A stretch of DNA of 64,000 nt from Nemertoderma westbladi. Lineage: Eukaryota; Xenacoelomorpha; Nemertodermatida; Nemertodermatidae. Every line of letters begins with the position of its first letter. The first letter of the stretch is position 1. This document shows positions 58,201 to 64,000 of the stretch, piece after piece. The translations under genes were made by a program, and so were the position numbers. The stretch covers positions 1 to 64,000 of the forward strand of contig JAUCBJ010001790.1 in the NCBI GenBank assembly GCA_032718475.1, read 5' to 3'. Under the pieces are notes generated by a model. That model was not told where the DNA came from, did no database searches, and worked only from the letters and a program-made list of their open reading frames with translations.

Positions 58201-61200
58201 AAGCGTTTTTTGAAACAATTTCTTAAGGAATCCGCTGATCTAAGATGTCGGTTGGAGGCTTCTGGAGTTCAGATTCTACAGTTGGAGAGCAAAGTGAGAC
58301 AATTGTCGGAAGCAGATAACACCCTGCACGATAAACTTAGAAGAGTGAGAGAGGCGGCCGCCAAGGATCTGAGAAAGTACCAGGAGGAGAGTGAGGAACG
58401 ATACACATTAGCGGTTAGTATCAATACGATTTGGACACAGACGGTTCCACCACTCTTATTTATATTAATTTAGTTATGTAATTAAAGGTTTTATTCAATT
58501 TAGTACATTAGTTACACCAATAATGATTGATATTAAATTCCCCAATTATTATTTTCGAGTCAAACCAAATGATAAATATAATTTATTTAATTGAGGAAAA
58601 CTCAGGAAAAATGTCTCCCTGGGCTAGTATCAGCAATATATTTGTTAACTTAATACCGGCCTGGGATAGTGTCAGCAATATATTTGTTAAGTTAATACCG
58701 GCCTGGGATAGTGTCAGCAATATATTTGTTAATTTAATTCCGCGGTATTATAATTATATAAATTTATATTTTCTCAGTTGGATAATTTGAAGTGCCAGAT
58801 GGCCATCGATGCGAATAATCTACAATATCTCAGTGAGGAAAACTCAAACATCAGTAAGACGAATAAAGAGTTGGACAAAGTTATTGGCGAACTAAATGTT
58901 GTGGTAAGATCTACTGATAATAAGTATTACGATATAATAATATGACACAGTCAGCCATCAAGAGTTCTATGTTAATATAAAGAGATTATTTTCTGGGTAT
59001 GGGTGTAAAGGCGACGCCGACAACCAGATCCGACAACCACATCCGACAACCATATCCGACAACCACATCCGACAACCACATCCGACAACCACATCCGACA
59101 ACCACATCCGACAACCACATCCGACAACCACATCCGAAAACCACATCCGACAACCACATCCGACAACCACATCCGACAACAGTTATTATTATTAACATCG
59201 AGGCAAATTATCAGGTCCCCCTGGAAGGTTATTCTAACAAAAACAATAGTCAAGTGTACTGCATACCTACCGGTAAGGTTTTTACTTCACTGCTTGACAA
59301 TAAATAAAAGTACCACTAATAGTCAAGAGCACAATGGTCTATGTCTGTGTTGTGGGGCTGCTAAGGCCAACAGTCACTGACCTCTTGTGGTCTTGTGTAA
59401 TCGAAATGGGTGATGTAAGCAAGATGACCCCTCTCTACTCTAGGCTTGTAATTTTTACAGTTGGATACAGAAAGACAGAAATGTAGTTCTCTTCAAGATA
59501 AAATGGATCTAGAAAGACAGAAATCCGTAACTCATATCCAAGGACTGGAGGAAAAACTGAAAGAATTACAGGACGAAATAGTTGCCAAGGCGACGGAGAT
59601 TACTATTGCTCAGCAGGCTAATGTTCCTCTCAGACAAGAGATTGAAGCGTATAAGAGCATATTAGAGGAAGAGGAAAAAAGGTTCGTGTTTATCACGGAG
59701 AACAATTCATGAATGAATGCTTAAGGTTAAAAAGGCGGCGTTTAAACTAACAAACAAACCTACATAAATACAATACAATACATGTAAGGCCTAGTTTGTA
59801 ATTTAAATCCTTTAATTGCAGAGTTGTGCAAGCGATCCAGGCTGCTGGAAGTCAGACTGTTTCTAAATCCGAGCAAATAAAATCTGTGACGTCATCTACT
59901 TTGCCTCGAATAAACGACGGCGGCGGATCGGCCCTGTACAACCAAACGGGGTTGTCTACGTCATACACTCACCTCGGTAAAGCGCGGGAAAGTACCGGTA
60001 AGTTATACCGATATTAATTAAGATGTAACAAAATGCGAAAATCGAAAATCAACCTCATCTATGATAATGATATGTAGGTAAATCTTTAGGACATCCACTT
60101 TACAGCAGCACCCTGCATGCACGACCAATTAGATTAGTCATCGTAGAACTGATCACGCAGAACTATTTGAGTGATTGTTCTATAGAAGCCAGCTGGCGAG
60201 AAAAAGCGGGGGTTCTTAGGCATTGACATTCCAAAACATCTGATAAAAGACACTGATTGTCTTGAAAATATATATGAATTGGGATTTACAATATCTGCCG
60301 TAATCCACTTTAGGTCATTCAGTTTCGCTTCCATCGAAAGCGCACAGCGAATATGTGAAAATATCGGAGCAACGGGTTAGAGACAGGTCGTCGGAGGCAT
60401 TGGGGAAAGGGAGTTCCACAGGAAACCTCAAGGTGGCGGAAGTGGATGGAAGTGGCAAATACATTAAAATAGAGAACACAAGTGAACGACGGGTAAGTTC
60501 CTCGAAACAATTTGGTTAATTCAATTAAATTTCTAAAAATTGAATAATTGAATTCTTAAAATTCCTAAAAATAGTCTCGTGAGGTCCACAGTGTATTTAT
60601 CACAGTCGTGGTTGACATATTTTAATAACATAGTCATGAATAAAATAAATATTTTCCCTTAGGATCCATCTTTTTATAACTATCTTTATAACTTCGCCAT
60701 GGTCTGTCACTCACTATGTCATGTGGACACTTTTGCTTATTAAACAATCACGTCAAAAGTTAATAAGCGTTACTTACATCTATTGTAAGTGGCAATGATA
60801 TTGGCAATGGTGGAAATGGTATATTAATGAATCCAACTGCACATGCGGCATTGGACAAAATAGAACAAATCTCTAACCGCATCATCCGTTGCCACTTCTC
60901 ATGCTCGAAAGACTGGCTAAGAAGTTTCCTAAGGTGGTTCTGATTGTGTGCTACTCTCCAACTAGTGTTGCCCCTGTAGAGGAGGTGGAAAATTTCTACC
61001 AGAATCTACAAGCAGCTACTGATGGAGTGGATCAGCATGCATTCTTAACATTCCTGGGAGACTTTAATGCAAGTCTGCATCAATCACCTACATCGCCCTG
61101 GGTCTATAGCAATAGTGTTAACCGAAATTCTGTCCATCTTCAGGATTTTATCTCTGGAAATGGATTGTTTTCGGCTGGAACCCAGTTCAAGAAGCGAACT

Positions 61201-63885
61201 GGAAAGCTATGGACTCATAGTGGACCCAGTGGTCACAAGTCCCAGATAGACCATATTCTGTTTCGTAGGAAATACAGGAGCTCTATACAAGACTGTAATG
61301 CATTTACACTTCGACCCTTCTCCAGTGATCACCGCCTTATTGTGGCCAAGGTAAGACTTAGTCTGCGTGCTAGCAGAACAACGAAATCTGCCTTGCCACG
61401 GCATGACTGGTCCTCTCTGTTGCAACAGCCAAGTGTGAGATCCAGCTTCACACTACAGCTGAGCAACAGGTATGAGGCTCTTGCCTCTGAGGCGGCAGAT
61501 CACTGCTGAGGGCTATACTGCCTTTACAGAAGCAGTTAAGTTAGCAGCTGCAGAAACAGTTCCTGTATACCCTCGAAACAGGAAAAGGGCCCCCTGGACT
61601 GACAACAAAATTCAGAAGTGCCGAAATGACCTTCATAAGGCGCAGAAAGAGTCCCGACTCAAACAGACTACAGCGGCCAAGAATGCAGTTAAAGCTGCAT
61701 CTAGGTCCCTGAACAGGCAGTACTCTGTTAATCTACAGGAGCTAATAAACCAACAGGTTGATGCCATCAATGATGCTGACGACAGCAGGCAATCATCCCA
61801 GGCATGGAAATCGATCAATCTGCTTACTGGGCGGAAAAGCCAACCAACCACCAAGGTTAAGGCTGAATCACCAGCCGATCGCCTCAATGGTTGGAAAGCC
61901 CACTTTGAAAAGCTCCTCAATAATGACAGGGTATTGCCTGATAACTTTATAGAAGTAAAAGTGTCTGAGTCTGTACTCCCAGATATTCCCATTGGCGATA
62001 TCTCCTTTGCAGAAGTGAAGGCTGCTGCAAAGAGCATTAAGACCAATCGTGCCAGTGGAGTAGATGGTGTTCCCCCTGAGGTCTTTAAAATACCTGAGTG
62101 TTTAAAGCTCATCTATCCCATCATAGTAGACATGTACCGTACAACAAGAGTCCCACAAGAAATGAAAACAAATAAGTTGGTGCCAGTTCCCAAGAAGGGC
62201 AACCTAACACTCTATGGTTCTTTTCGGGGAATCTCATTGATCTCGATTGCTGCAAAGCTATACAATAGAATTCTATTAAATCGCATCAGGGATCCCATTG
62301 AGAGACTGCTCCGTGGAAATCAGAATGGGTTCCGTAAAGGTCGTGGGACCATGGAGCCCATTTTGGCACTTAGAAGGATAATTGAAGAGTTATCAAAAAA
62401 GAAAGACAGGCATCTGGCTGTTATCTTTGTTGACTTCTTCAAGGCCTTTGATTCAGTCTCTCGCTCACGTATGTTCAGCATACTTTCATTATATGGGATT
62501 CCTGATGAAATTATTGCAGCAATCAGATCAGTATACGATGGTTCGACAACATTTGTGTCTACTGTTGACGGTGACACAGAACCATTTGAAGTGTTATGGG
62601 GCGTCCTCCAAGGAGACACACTTGCACCATTCTTGTTCATTATTGTGGTTGACTATGTTCTACGCATGTCCTTAGATCATCATAATGATGATGGGGTGAT
62701 GATAACTCCACCTACTGGCTCCAGAAGTCGAGGAAATCCTGCCAAGTACCTAACTGATCTAGACTTTGCTGATGACTTAGGAGTACTCTCAGAATCATTA
62801 GAGGGAGCCCAACGGCTCCTCAGCTCATTAGAACATGCTGCTTCTAGTGTTGGTCTTTTTATTAACTCCAGAAAGACCAAAATTTTGACAGTTAACTTTG
62901 AAAGTCCTCAGCAAGTCTCTGACCGGATGAGCATAAGCTCAAAGGATGGTGTGCTTGAGCATGTGGACGACTTCTGTTACCTGGGATCATGGATCTGGAA
63001 GTCAGGTGAGGACTTTCGAATATGTAAGGGAAAGGCATGGGCAGCCTTGAATAGGCTTTCCAGGATTTGGAAGTCACAGAGAATTAATCAGGGTCCGATT
63101 TAATCAGACTTAAGGTCCGATTATTTAGACCAGCACTAGTTCCAGTACTCCTCTACGGGAGTCCATGCTGGGCTCTAACTGCTGAGGACACCAAATCTCT
63201 GGATGGCACATTCACAAGAATGCTACGCCGGGTTCATTGTGTTAAGTACAATGCACACATCTCCAACCAGACACTATATAACATTGGAGGTGTCTCATTG
63301 GTTCACCCTAGAACAAAATCGCCTCCGCTTTGCAGGACATTGCTTTCGCCGTGAGGGCCAGCCAGTGCATAATCTTGTGCTTTGGCAGCCTCATGGAGTG
63401 AATAAGCATGGTGGACAGCCCATGACTTTCTTGAGACGCATCTTAAAGGACACTGGCCTTGAAGATGCGGATGATCTAGCAAATGTCATGGGTGATAGGG
63501 AGTTATGGCGGCGCAATTTTGTCGACAAGCCTGCACAGCATAGTAGCACATCTATTACTCATCTCCCTTTATTGGTATCTAATCTACTATGCCATTAAGG
63601 AACTCTAGCACTACAACAGCTGAATCTATTTCTTGTTTTATCTTCTATTTCTTCTAGGATGAAGAGATTGGAGGTTATCTACTGCAGCAAAACGTTGGTG
63701 GACATCCGGTAGCCGTTTACAGGTTTCCATCCCGTACCTGCCTACAGGCCGGTGACGTCACCACTATCTGGACCGGTAGCGGTAACGCACAGGCCAATCC
63801 CCCGACCGACCATGTCTGGAAGGAGCAACAGAAGTGGGGCACCGGCCCTGAGTGCACAACGATCTTATGTAAACCAAACGGTCAG
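49104..63885 (+). CDS. Cytoplasmic intermediate filament protein, protostome type with lamin tail domain (10 exons visible, 3' end outside window)
   Basis: Exons: 49,104-49,244; 52,124-52,308; 52,485-52,596; 57,403-57,573; 58,228-58,413; 58,778-58,903; 59,461-59,681; 59,822-59,997; 60,314-60,492; 63,658-63,885. All junctions are GT-AG and phases agree, giving at least 575 codons. The protein would polymerise into cytoskeletal filaments. The head is short (about 19 residues); coil 1A carries LNDRFAEYIGKVRFL. About 184 residues separate the start of coil 1A from the VHSDE end of coil 1B, the long lamin-like version. Coil 2 ends in EIEAYKSILEEEEKR, a diverged form of the TYRKLLEGEE consensus. 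After a Ser-rich tail comes a lamin tail domain (KVAEVDGSGKYIKIENTS; YRFPS; DVTTIWTG). No nuclear localisation signal or CaaX box is seen in the available part, and NDRFA-type coil 1A favours a cytoplasmic IF over lamin. The next exon lies beyond 64,000. Confidence 0.9.
49218..49560. repeat. 49-bp tandem array spanning the exon 1 splice donor, 7 copies
   Basis: Units start at 49,218, 49,267, 49,316, 49,365, 49,414, 49,463 and 49,512. Each holds the last 27 bp of exon 1, the donor AAT|GTAAGT and about 22 bp of intron. Copies differ by one base at most (one GTGCG among GGGCG). Because 49 is not a multiple of 3 and each unit carries TGA after the donor, use of any downstream donor would truncate the protein. 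Confidence 0.95.
49740..51060. repeat. Fold-back repeat with ~200-bp core arms
   Basis: Bases about 49,975-50,175 recur inverted at about 50,630-50,845 (landmarks GCGAACACACCCGAACAC, ATAACACCGGGTACCAA, ACAATTTTATTCAATAATTTC). Weaker inverted similarity continues outward to a 25-bp match (49,796-49,821 against 50,971-50,996). The loop (50,180-50,625) is rich in GGTACCGG-like palindromes. It is probably a non-autonomous DNA transposon; exact ends are unclear. Confidence 0.75.
51236..51560. repeat. Possible SINE-like repeat with (AAT)n
   Basis: An (AATAAT)n run at 51,239-51,258 is next to sequence (ACTCTAAAGCGCTTAGGAC; AAGAGATGAGTCTTAAGATC) that I associate with dispersed repeats in marine invertebrates. 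No pol III boxes were identified; low support. Confidence 0.3.
52124..52308 (+). CDS. IF gene exon 2 (end of coil 1A, start of coil 1B)
   Basis: Codes residues 48-109 (last codon split, phase 2), including MVNLKKLYERELNNLRGNID, the conserved start of coil 1B. The acceptor is TTTATAG and the donor GTGAGT. Confidence 0.85.
52485..52596 (+). CDS. IF gene exon 3 (coil 1B)
   Basis: Completes the split Gln codon and codes heptad-rich LLQEEIKKLNRNIRETELKF; ends in phase 0 at CAG before GTAAGT. The acceptor follows a T-rich tract. Confidence 0.85.
52978..53152 (+). repeat. 5' LTR (175 bp)
   Basis: Very short LTR bounded by TATAAGATAT and ATATCTTATA. No divergence from the 3' LTR was seen by eye. 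Confidence 0.9.
53176..54051 (+). CDS. gag: Gag of the LTR retrotransposon
   Basis: About 292 residues. The N-terminal two-thirds is a retrotransposon gag (capsid) region with the motif YNGTGDPSAWLMRFDD and the downstream YKQRRLKEKESPDTFLAELK block. The C-terminus has two CCHC zinc knuckles: canonical CFRCGKPGHFAREC and a second CFRCGGADHLARGC. I chose the ATG at 53,176, shortly after the 5' LTR. The frame ends at TAG 54,049-54,051, directly after the frameshift heptamer. Confidence 0.9.
   Translation: MAPKLSDYVKKYNGTGDPSAWLMRFDDTYDVMKAEAGLKEESRATYLRLSMEGAAYNVISQLSDAEKADYDILKRSLITAFAINEYTAFEQYKQRRLKEKESPDTFLAELKRLLGLVTGGDVQSRCAQQILAVQFVSGLPDEIQNETKALAGETDLRKLLAQARRLLSESERSEAQLVGAAARYGDRQGNKEYYRPTADSNRDYKGNWRRDSGMESRGGDQGRGSGCFRCGKPGHFARECYSDVGNLGNRNQSGTATGTVKPNTGCFRCGGADHLARGCVAFIPTTKPGNE
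54039..54086 (+). promoter_or_regulatory. Programmed -1 ribosomal frameshift signal (gag-pol)
   Basis: The heptamer G-GGA-AAC (54,039-54,045) is in the X-XXY-YYZ register relative to gag codons, one codon before the gag stop. After a 6-nt spacer, GGGGAGGCG (54,052-54,060) can pair with CGTCTCCCC (54,078-54,086), a 9-bp stem with one G-U pair and a 17-nt loop. The pol frame is exactly -1. This matches the established architecture of retroviral and retrotransposon -1 sites. Confidence 0.85.
54046..55796 (+). CDS. pol: Pol part 1: protease, reverse transcriptase, RNase H (interrupted by in-frame TGA)
   Basis: Entered by -1 frameshift from gag. The aspartic protease motif VDSGCSRS is followed by RT blocks: RPIMDFRELNEYL, AIIDLKWAYMQIRIA (catalytic Asp), RLGFGLGPAPKIL and DDIYAD (in place of Y-x-D-D). 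RNase H starts near EVWADASNLAIGAM and continues with the Glu of NSAELSAL and the Asp of LYTDSAPV. A TGA at 55,794-55,796 falls inside the RNase H domain. The same frame continues open to 56,207, so it is one point stop, not a domain boundary. The Ty3/mdg4 sublineage is not resolved. Confidence 0.85.
55797..56207 (+). CDS. pol: Pol part 2: end of RNase H and integrase zinc-binding domain
   Basis: Same frame as part 1. It holds the RNase H C-terminal block HLVPSEQNRADCLTR and the integrase HHCC domain (the His pair around ELHEVVH, then CRKCEEC). It stops at TGA 56,205-56,207; the integrase core continues in the +1 frame, and the two frames overlap at about 56,163-56,207. Confidence 0.8.
   Translation, partial: RLELLKKTVDEFQLKTTLHLVPSEQNRADCLTRIPKKWLKKPEVEVAAVTVTETNGTADYADIEERVKELHEVVHVGSDRLKNLCKADRNLGSVTDHCKEAIKEVCRKCEECKSIDPVPVKLKPGSCKTELAKIIY
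56190..57072 (+). CDS. pol: Pol part 3: integrase core and C-terminus (frameshifted)
   Basis: The DDE core is recognisable: the first Asp in the TDFSEYG block near 56,200, the second in IIPDNGPAF, the Glu in GNPVERMHRTIKEW. A GPY/F-like module (YKRWKGPMEVEEI) and an acidic Asp/Asn-rich tail (about residues 205-250 of this part) follow, with TRAGRNSKPPERYG at the end. The frame relative to part 2 requires a +1 shift, so this copy cannot make one continuous Pol unless recoding occurs. Confidence 0.8.
57134..57186 (+). promoter_or_regulatory. Duplicated polypurine tract before the 3' LTR
   Basis: AAACTGGGGGGAATA occurs at 57,134 and again at 57,174, 40 bp apart. The second abuts the 3' LTR start and is the expected plus-strand primer site. 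The first sits in a near-copy of the same context. Confidence 0.75.
57187..57361 (+). repeat. 3' LTR (175 bp)
   Basis: Reads identical to the 5' LTR. It is followed by the target duplication CCCTA. Confidence 0.9.
57403..57573 (+). CDS. IF gene exon 4 (end of coil 1B)
   Basis: 57 codons, phase 0 to 0. It codes LAQLTRSNDATLRELADTTR and ends KLNFAEQVHSD, the conserved C-terminal stretch of coil 1B. It begins only 37 bp after the LTR element's right target duplication. Confidence 0.85.
57661..57945. repeat. 42-bp minisatellite in IF intron 4
   Basis: About 6.5 copies of a unit containing GTTAGATAATGTCGACATAA and TGTATTGTAATGATCA. As 42 is divisible by 3 it stays open in one frame, but it lies between splice sites and is not coding. 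Confidence 0.95.
58228..58413 (+). CDS. IF gene exon 5 (linker 12 and coil 2)
   Basis: 62 codons, phase 0 to 0, with heptads such as ILQLESKVRQLSEADNTLHD. The acceptor is TTTCTTAAG; the donor is GTTAGT, a weaker consensus. Confidence 0.85.
58622..58743. repeat. 42-bp minisatellite in IF intron 5, three copies
   Basis: The unit contains GGGATAGTGTCAGCAATATA and TTTGTTAA-TTAATACCGGCC. Confidence 0.9.
58778..58903 (+). CDS. IF gene exon 6 (coil 2)
   Basis: 42 codons, phase 0 to 0, including LDNLKCQMAIDANNLQYLSE. The donor is GTAAGA. Confidence 0.85.
59024..59180. repeat. 12-bp minisatellite in IF intron 6
   Basis: About 13 copies of ACATCCGACAAC. Open frames on both strands here are artefacts. 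Confidence 0.95.
59461..59681 (+). CDS. IF gene exon 7 (end of coil 2 with the filament C-terminal motif)
   Basis: 73 codons plus two bases. It ends in QEIEAYKSILEEEEKR, aligned with the helix-termination motif that is the hallmark of IF proteins, though TYRKLLEGEE is strongly altered. The donor is GTTCGT, a weak site. Confidence 0.85.
59822..59997 (+). CDS. IF gene exon 8 (tail, Ser/Thr-rich)
   Basis: Completes the split Arg codon and codes about 58 residues of Ser/Thr/Gly-rich tail; ends in phase 1 before GTAAGT. It has no basic nuclear localisation cluster, unlike lamins at the same place. Confidence 0.8.
60314..60492 (+). CDS. IF gene exon 9 (tail, start of lamin tail domain)
   Basis: Joins in phase 1 and ends in phase 0. 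The last part, NLKVAEVDGSGKYIKIENTS, matches the first beta strands of the lamin tail domain. Confidence 0.85.
60785..63590 (+). pseudogene. RTE-type LINE, 5'-truncated, in IF intron 9
   Basis: The longest RTE copy here. The endonuclease domain starts near 60,785 (NPTAHAALDKIEQISNRIIR in one frame, VVLIVCYSPTSVAP and FLTFLGDFNASL in another, RPFSSDHRLIVAKV at the end). RT is open for about 530 codons (61,510-63,102): VDFFKAFDSVSRSRM, VLQGDTLAPFLF and DFADDLGVL are intact. A frameshift near 61,505 separates endonuclease from RT, and a small duplication near 63,085-63,130 breaks the C-terminus. The 3' end lacks about 37 bp seen in sister copies and ends in TAGTAG. It lies in the same orientation as the host gene. 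The first third of the endonuclease is missing, so it is inactive. Confidence 0.9.
63658..63885 (+). CDS. IF gene exon 10 (lamin tail domain)
   Basis: 76 codons, phase 0 to 0. YRFPSRTCLQAGDVTTIWTG and NPPTDHVWKEQQKWGTG are characteristic of the immunoglobulin-like lamin tail domain. The 3' end CCAAACGGTCAG and donor GTAATG form the first unit of a tandem array. Confidence 0.9.
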
Positions 63886-64000
63886 GTAATGTAATCAAAC
63901 CAAACGGCCAGCTAAAGTAAACAAACCAAACTGTCAGGTAAAGTAAACAAAACAAACTGTCAGATAAAGTAAACAAACCAAACGGTCAGGTAAAGTAAAC
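63871..64000. repeat. 26-bp tandem array spanning the exon 10 splice donor, at least 5 copies
   Basis: Units start at 63,871, 63,897, 63,923, 63,949 and 63,975, and the array runs out of the window. Each holds the last 15 bp of exon 10 plus the donor and intron start (CAAACGGTCAG|GTAAAGTAAAC). Copies 1, 3 and 5 keep CAG|GTAA; copies 2 and 4 read CAGCTAA and CAGATAA, so the donor GT is lost there. Confidence 0.9.

Noticed and set aside
58967-59307. Cys/Trp-rich (minus) or TTSDNHIRQP (plus) repeat proteins
   Set aside because: Both strands are open because of the 12-bp repeat; intronic and without coding signals.

Overview
This is metazoan genomic DNA: AT-rich, intron-bearing and heavily loaded with repeats. 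The only clearly multi-exon host gene is a cytoplasmic intermediate filament (IF) protein gene spanning at least 49,104-63,885 on the + strand. It has ten visible exons, all joined by GT-AG introns with compatible phases. It combines a lamin-length coil 1B with a lamin tail domain, which is the protostome-type architecture, so a protostome (perhaps a lophotrochozoan) is the best guess. A second probable host gene is an intact, intronless class I phosphatidylinositol transfer protein (PITP) at 3,525-4,337, probably a retrocopy.

Layout. 1-3,500: a decayed RTE-type LINE and short inverted-repeat motifs. 3,525-4,390: PITP retrogene. 4,400-7,000: non-coding, with one tRNA-derived SINE. 7,024-9,300: a fold-back-like element built from ~146-bp satellite units in both orientations, plus a minisatellite. 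9,304-12,248: a possible TIR-bounded element. 12,249-18,607 and 21,315-28,134: two nearly identical copies of a ~6.36-kb segment carrying a LINE endonuclease fragment, an RTE insertion with 105-bp target-site duplications, a perfect 23-bp hairpin and a non-autonomous hAT element. Only the second copy carries a further 455-bp RTE insertion. 28,135-30,231: a 52-bp satellite. 30,785-34,620: a ~71-bp C/A-rich minisatellite. 36,687-38,757: a LINE fragment interrupted by a 1,376-bp long-TIR transposon with 8-bp target-site duplications. 40,498-47,931: a tyrosine-recombinase retrotransposon (DIRS/Ngaro-like) with three long intact ORFs in the unusual order RT-RNaseH, Gag, recombinase. 48,143-48,600: another LINE RT fragment. 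49,104 to the end: the IF gene. Its introns hold a fold-back repeat, several minisatellites, a very young Ty3/mdg4-like LTR element (52,978-57,361, with LTRs that read as identical) and a 2.8-kb RTE copy (60,785-63,590).

Four points merit most attention. First, two splice-donor junctions of the IF gene (exon 1 and exon 10) are each embedded in a tandem array, so exon end, donor and intron start are repeated 7 and at least 5 times. Second, the YR retrotransposon has a non-canonical gene order. Third, the LTR element has a textbook -1 frameshift site (heptamer, 6-nt spacer, 9-bp stem) at its gag-pol junction. Fourth, nested insertions with readable target duplications give a relative chronology of RTE, hAT, segmental-duplication and LTR events. 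All calls come from reading the sequence; no database search was run, and family names rest on motif recognition.
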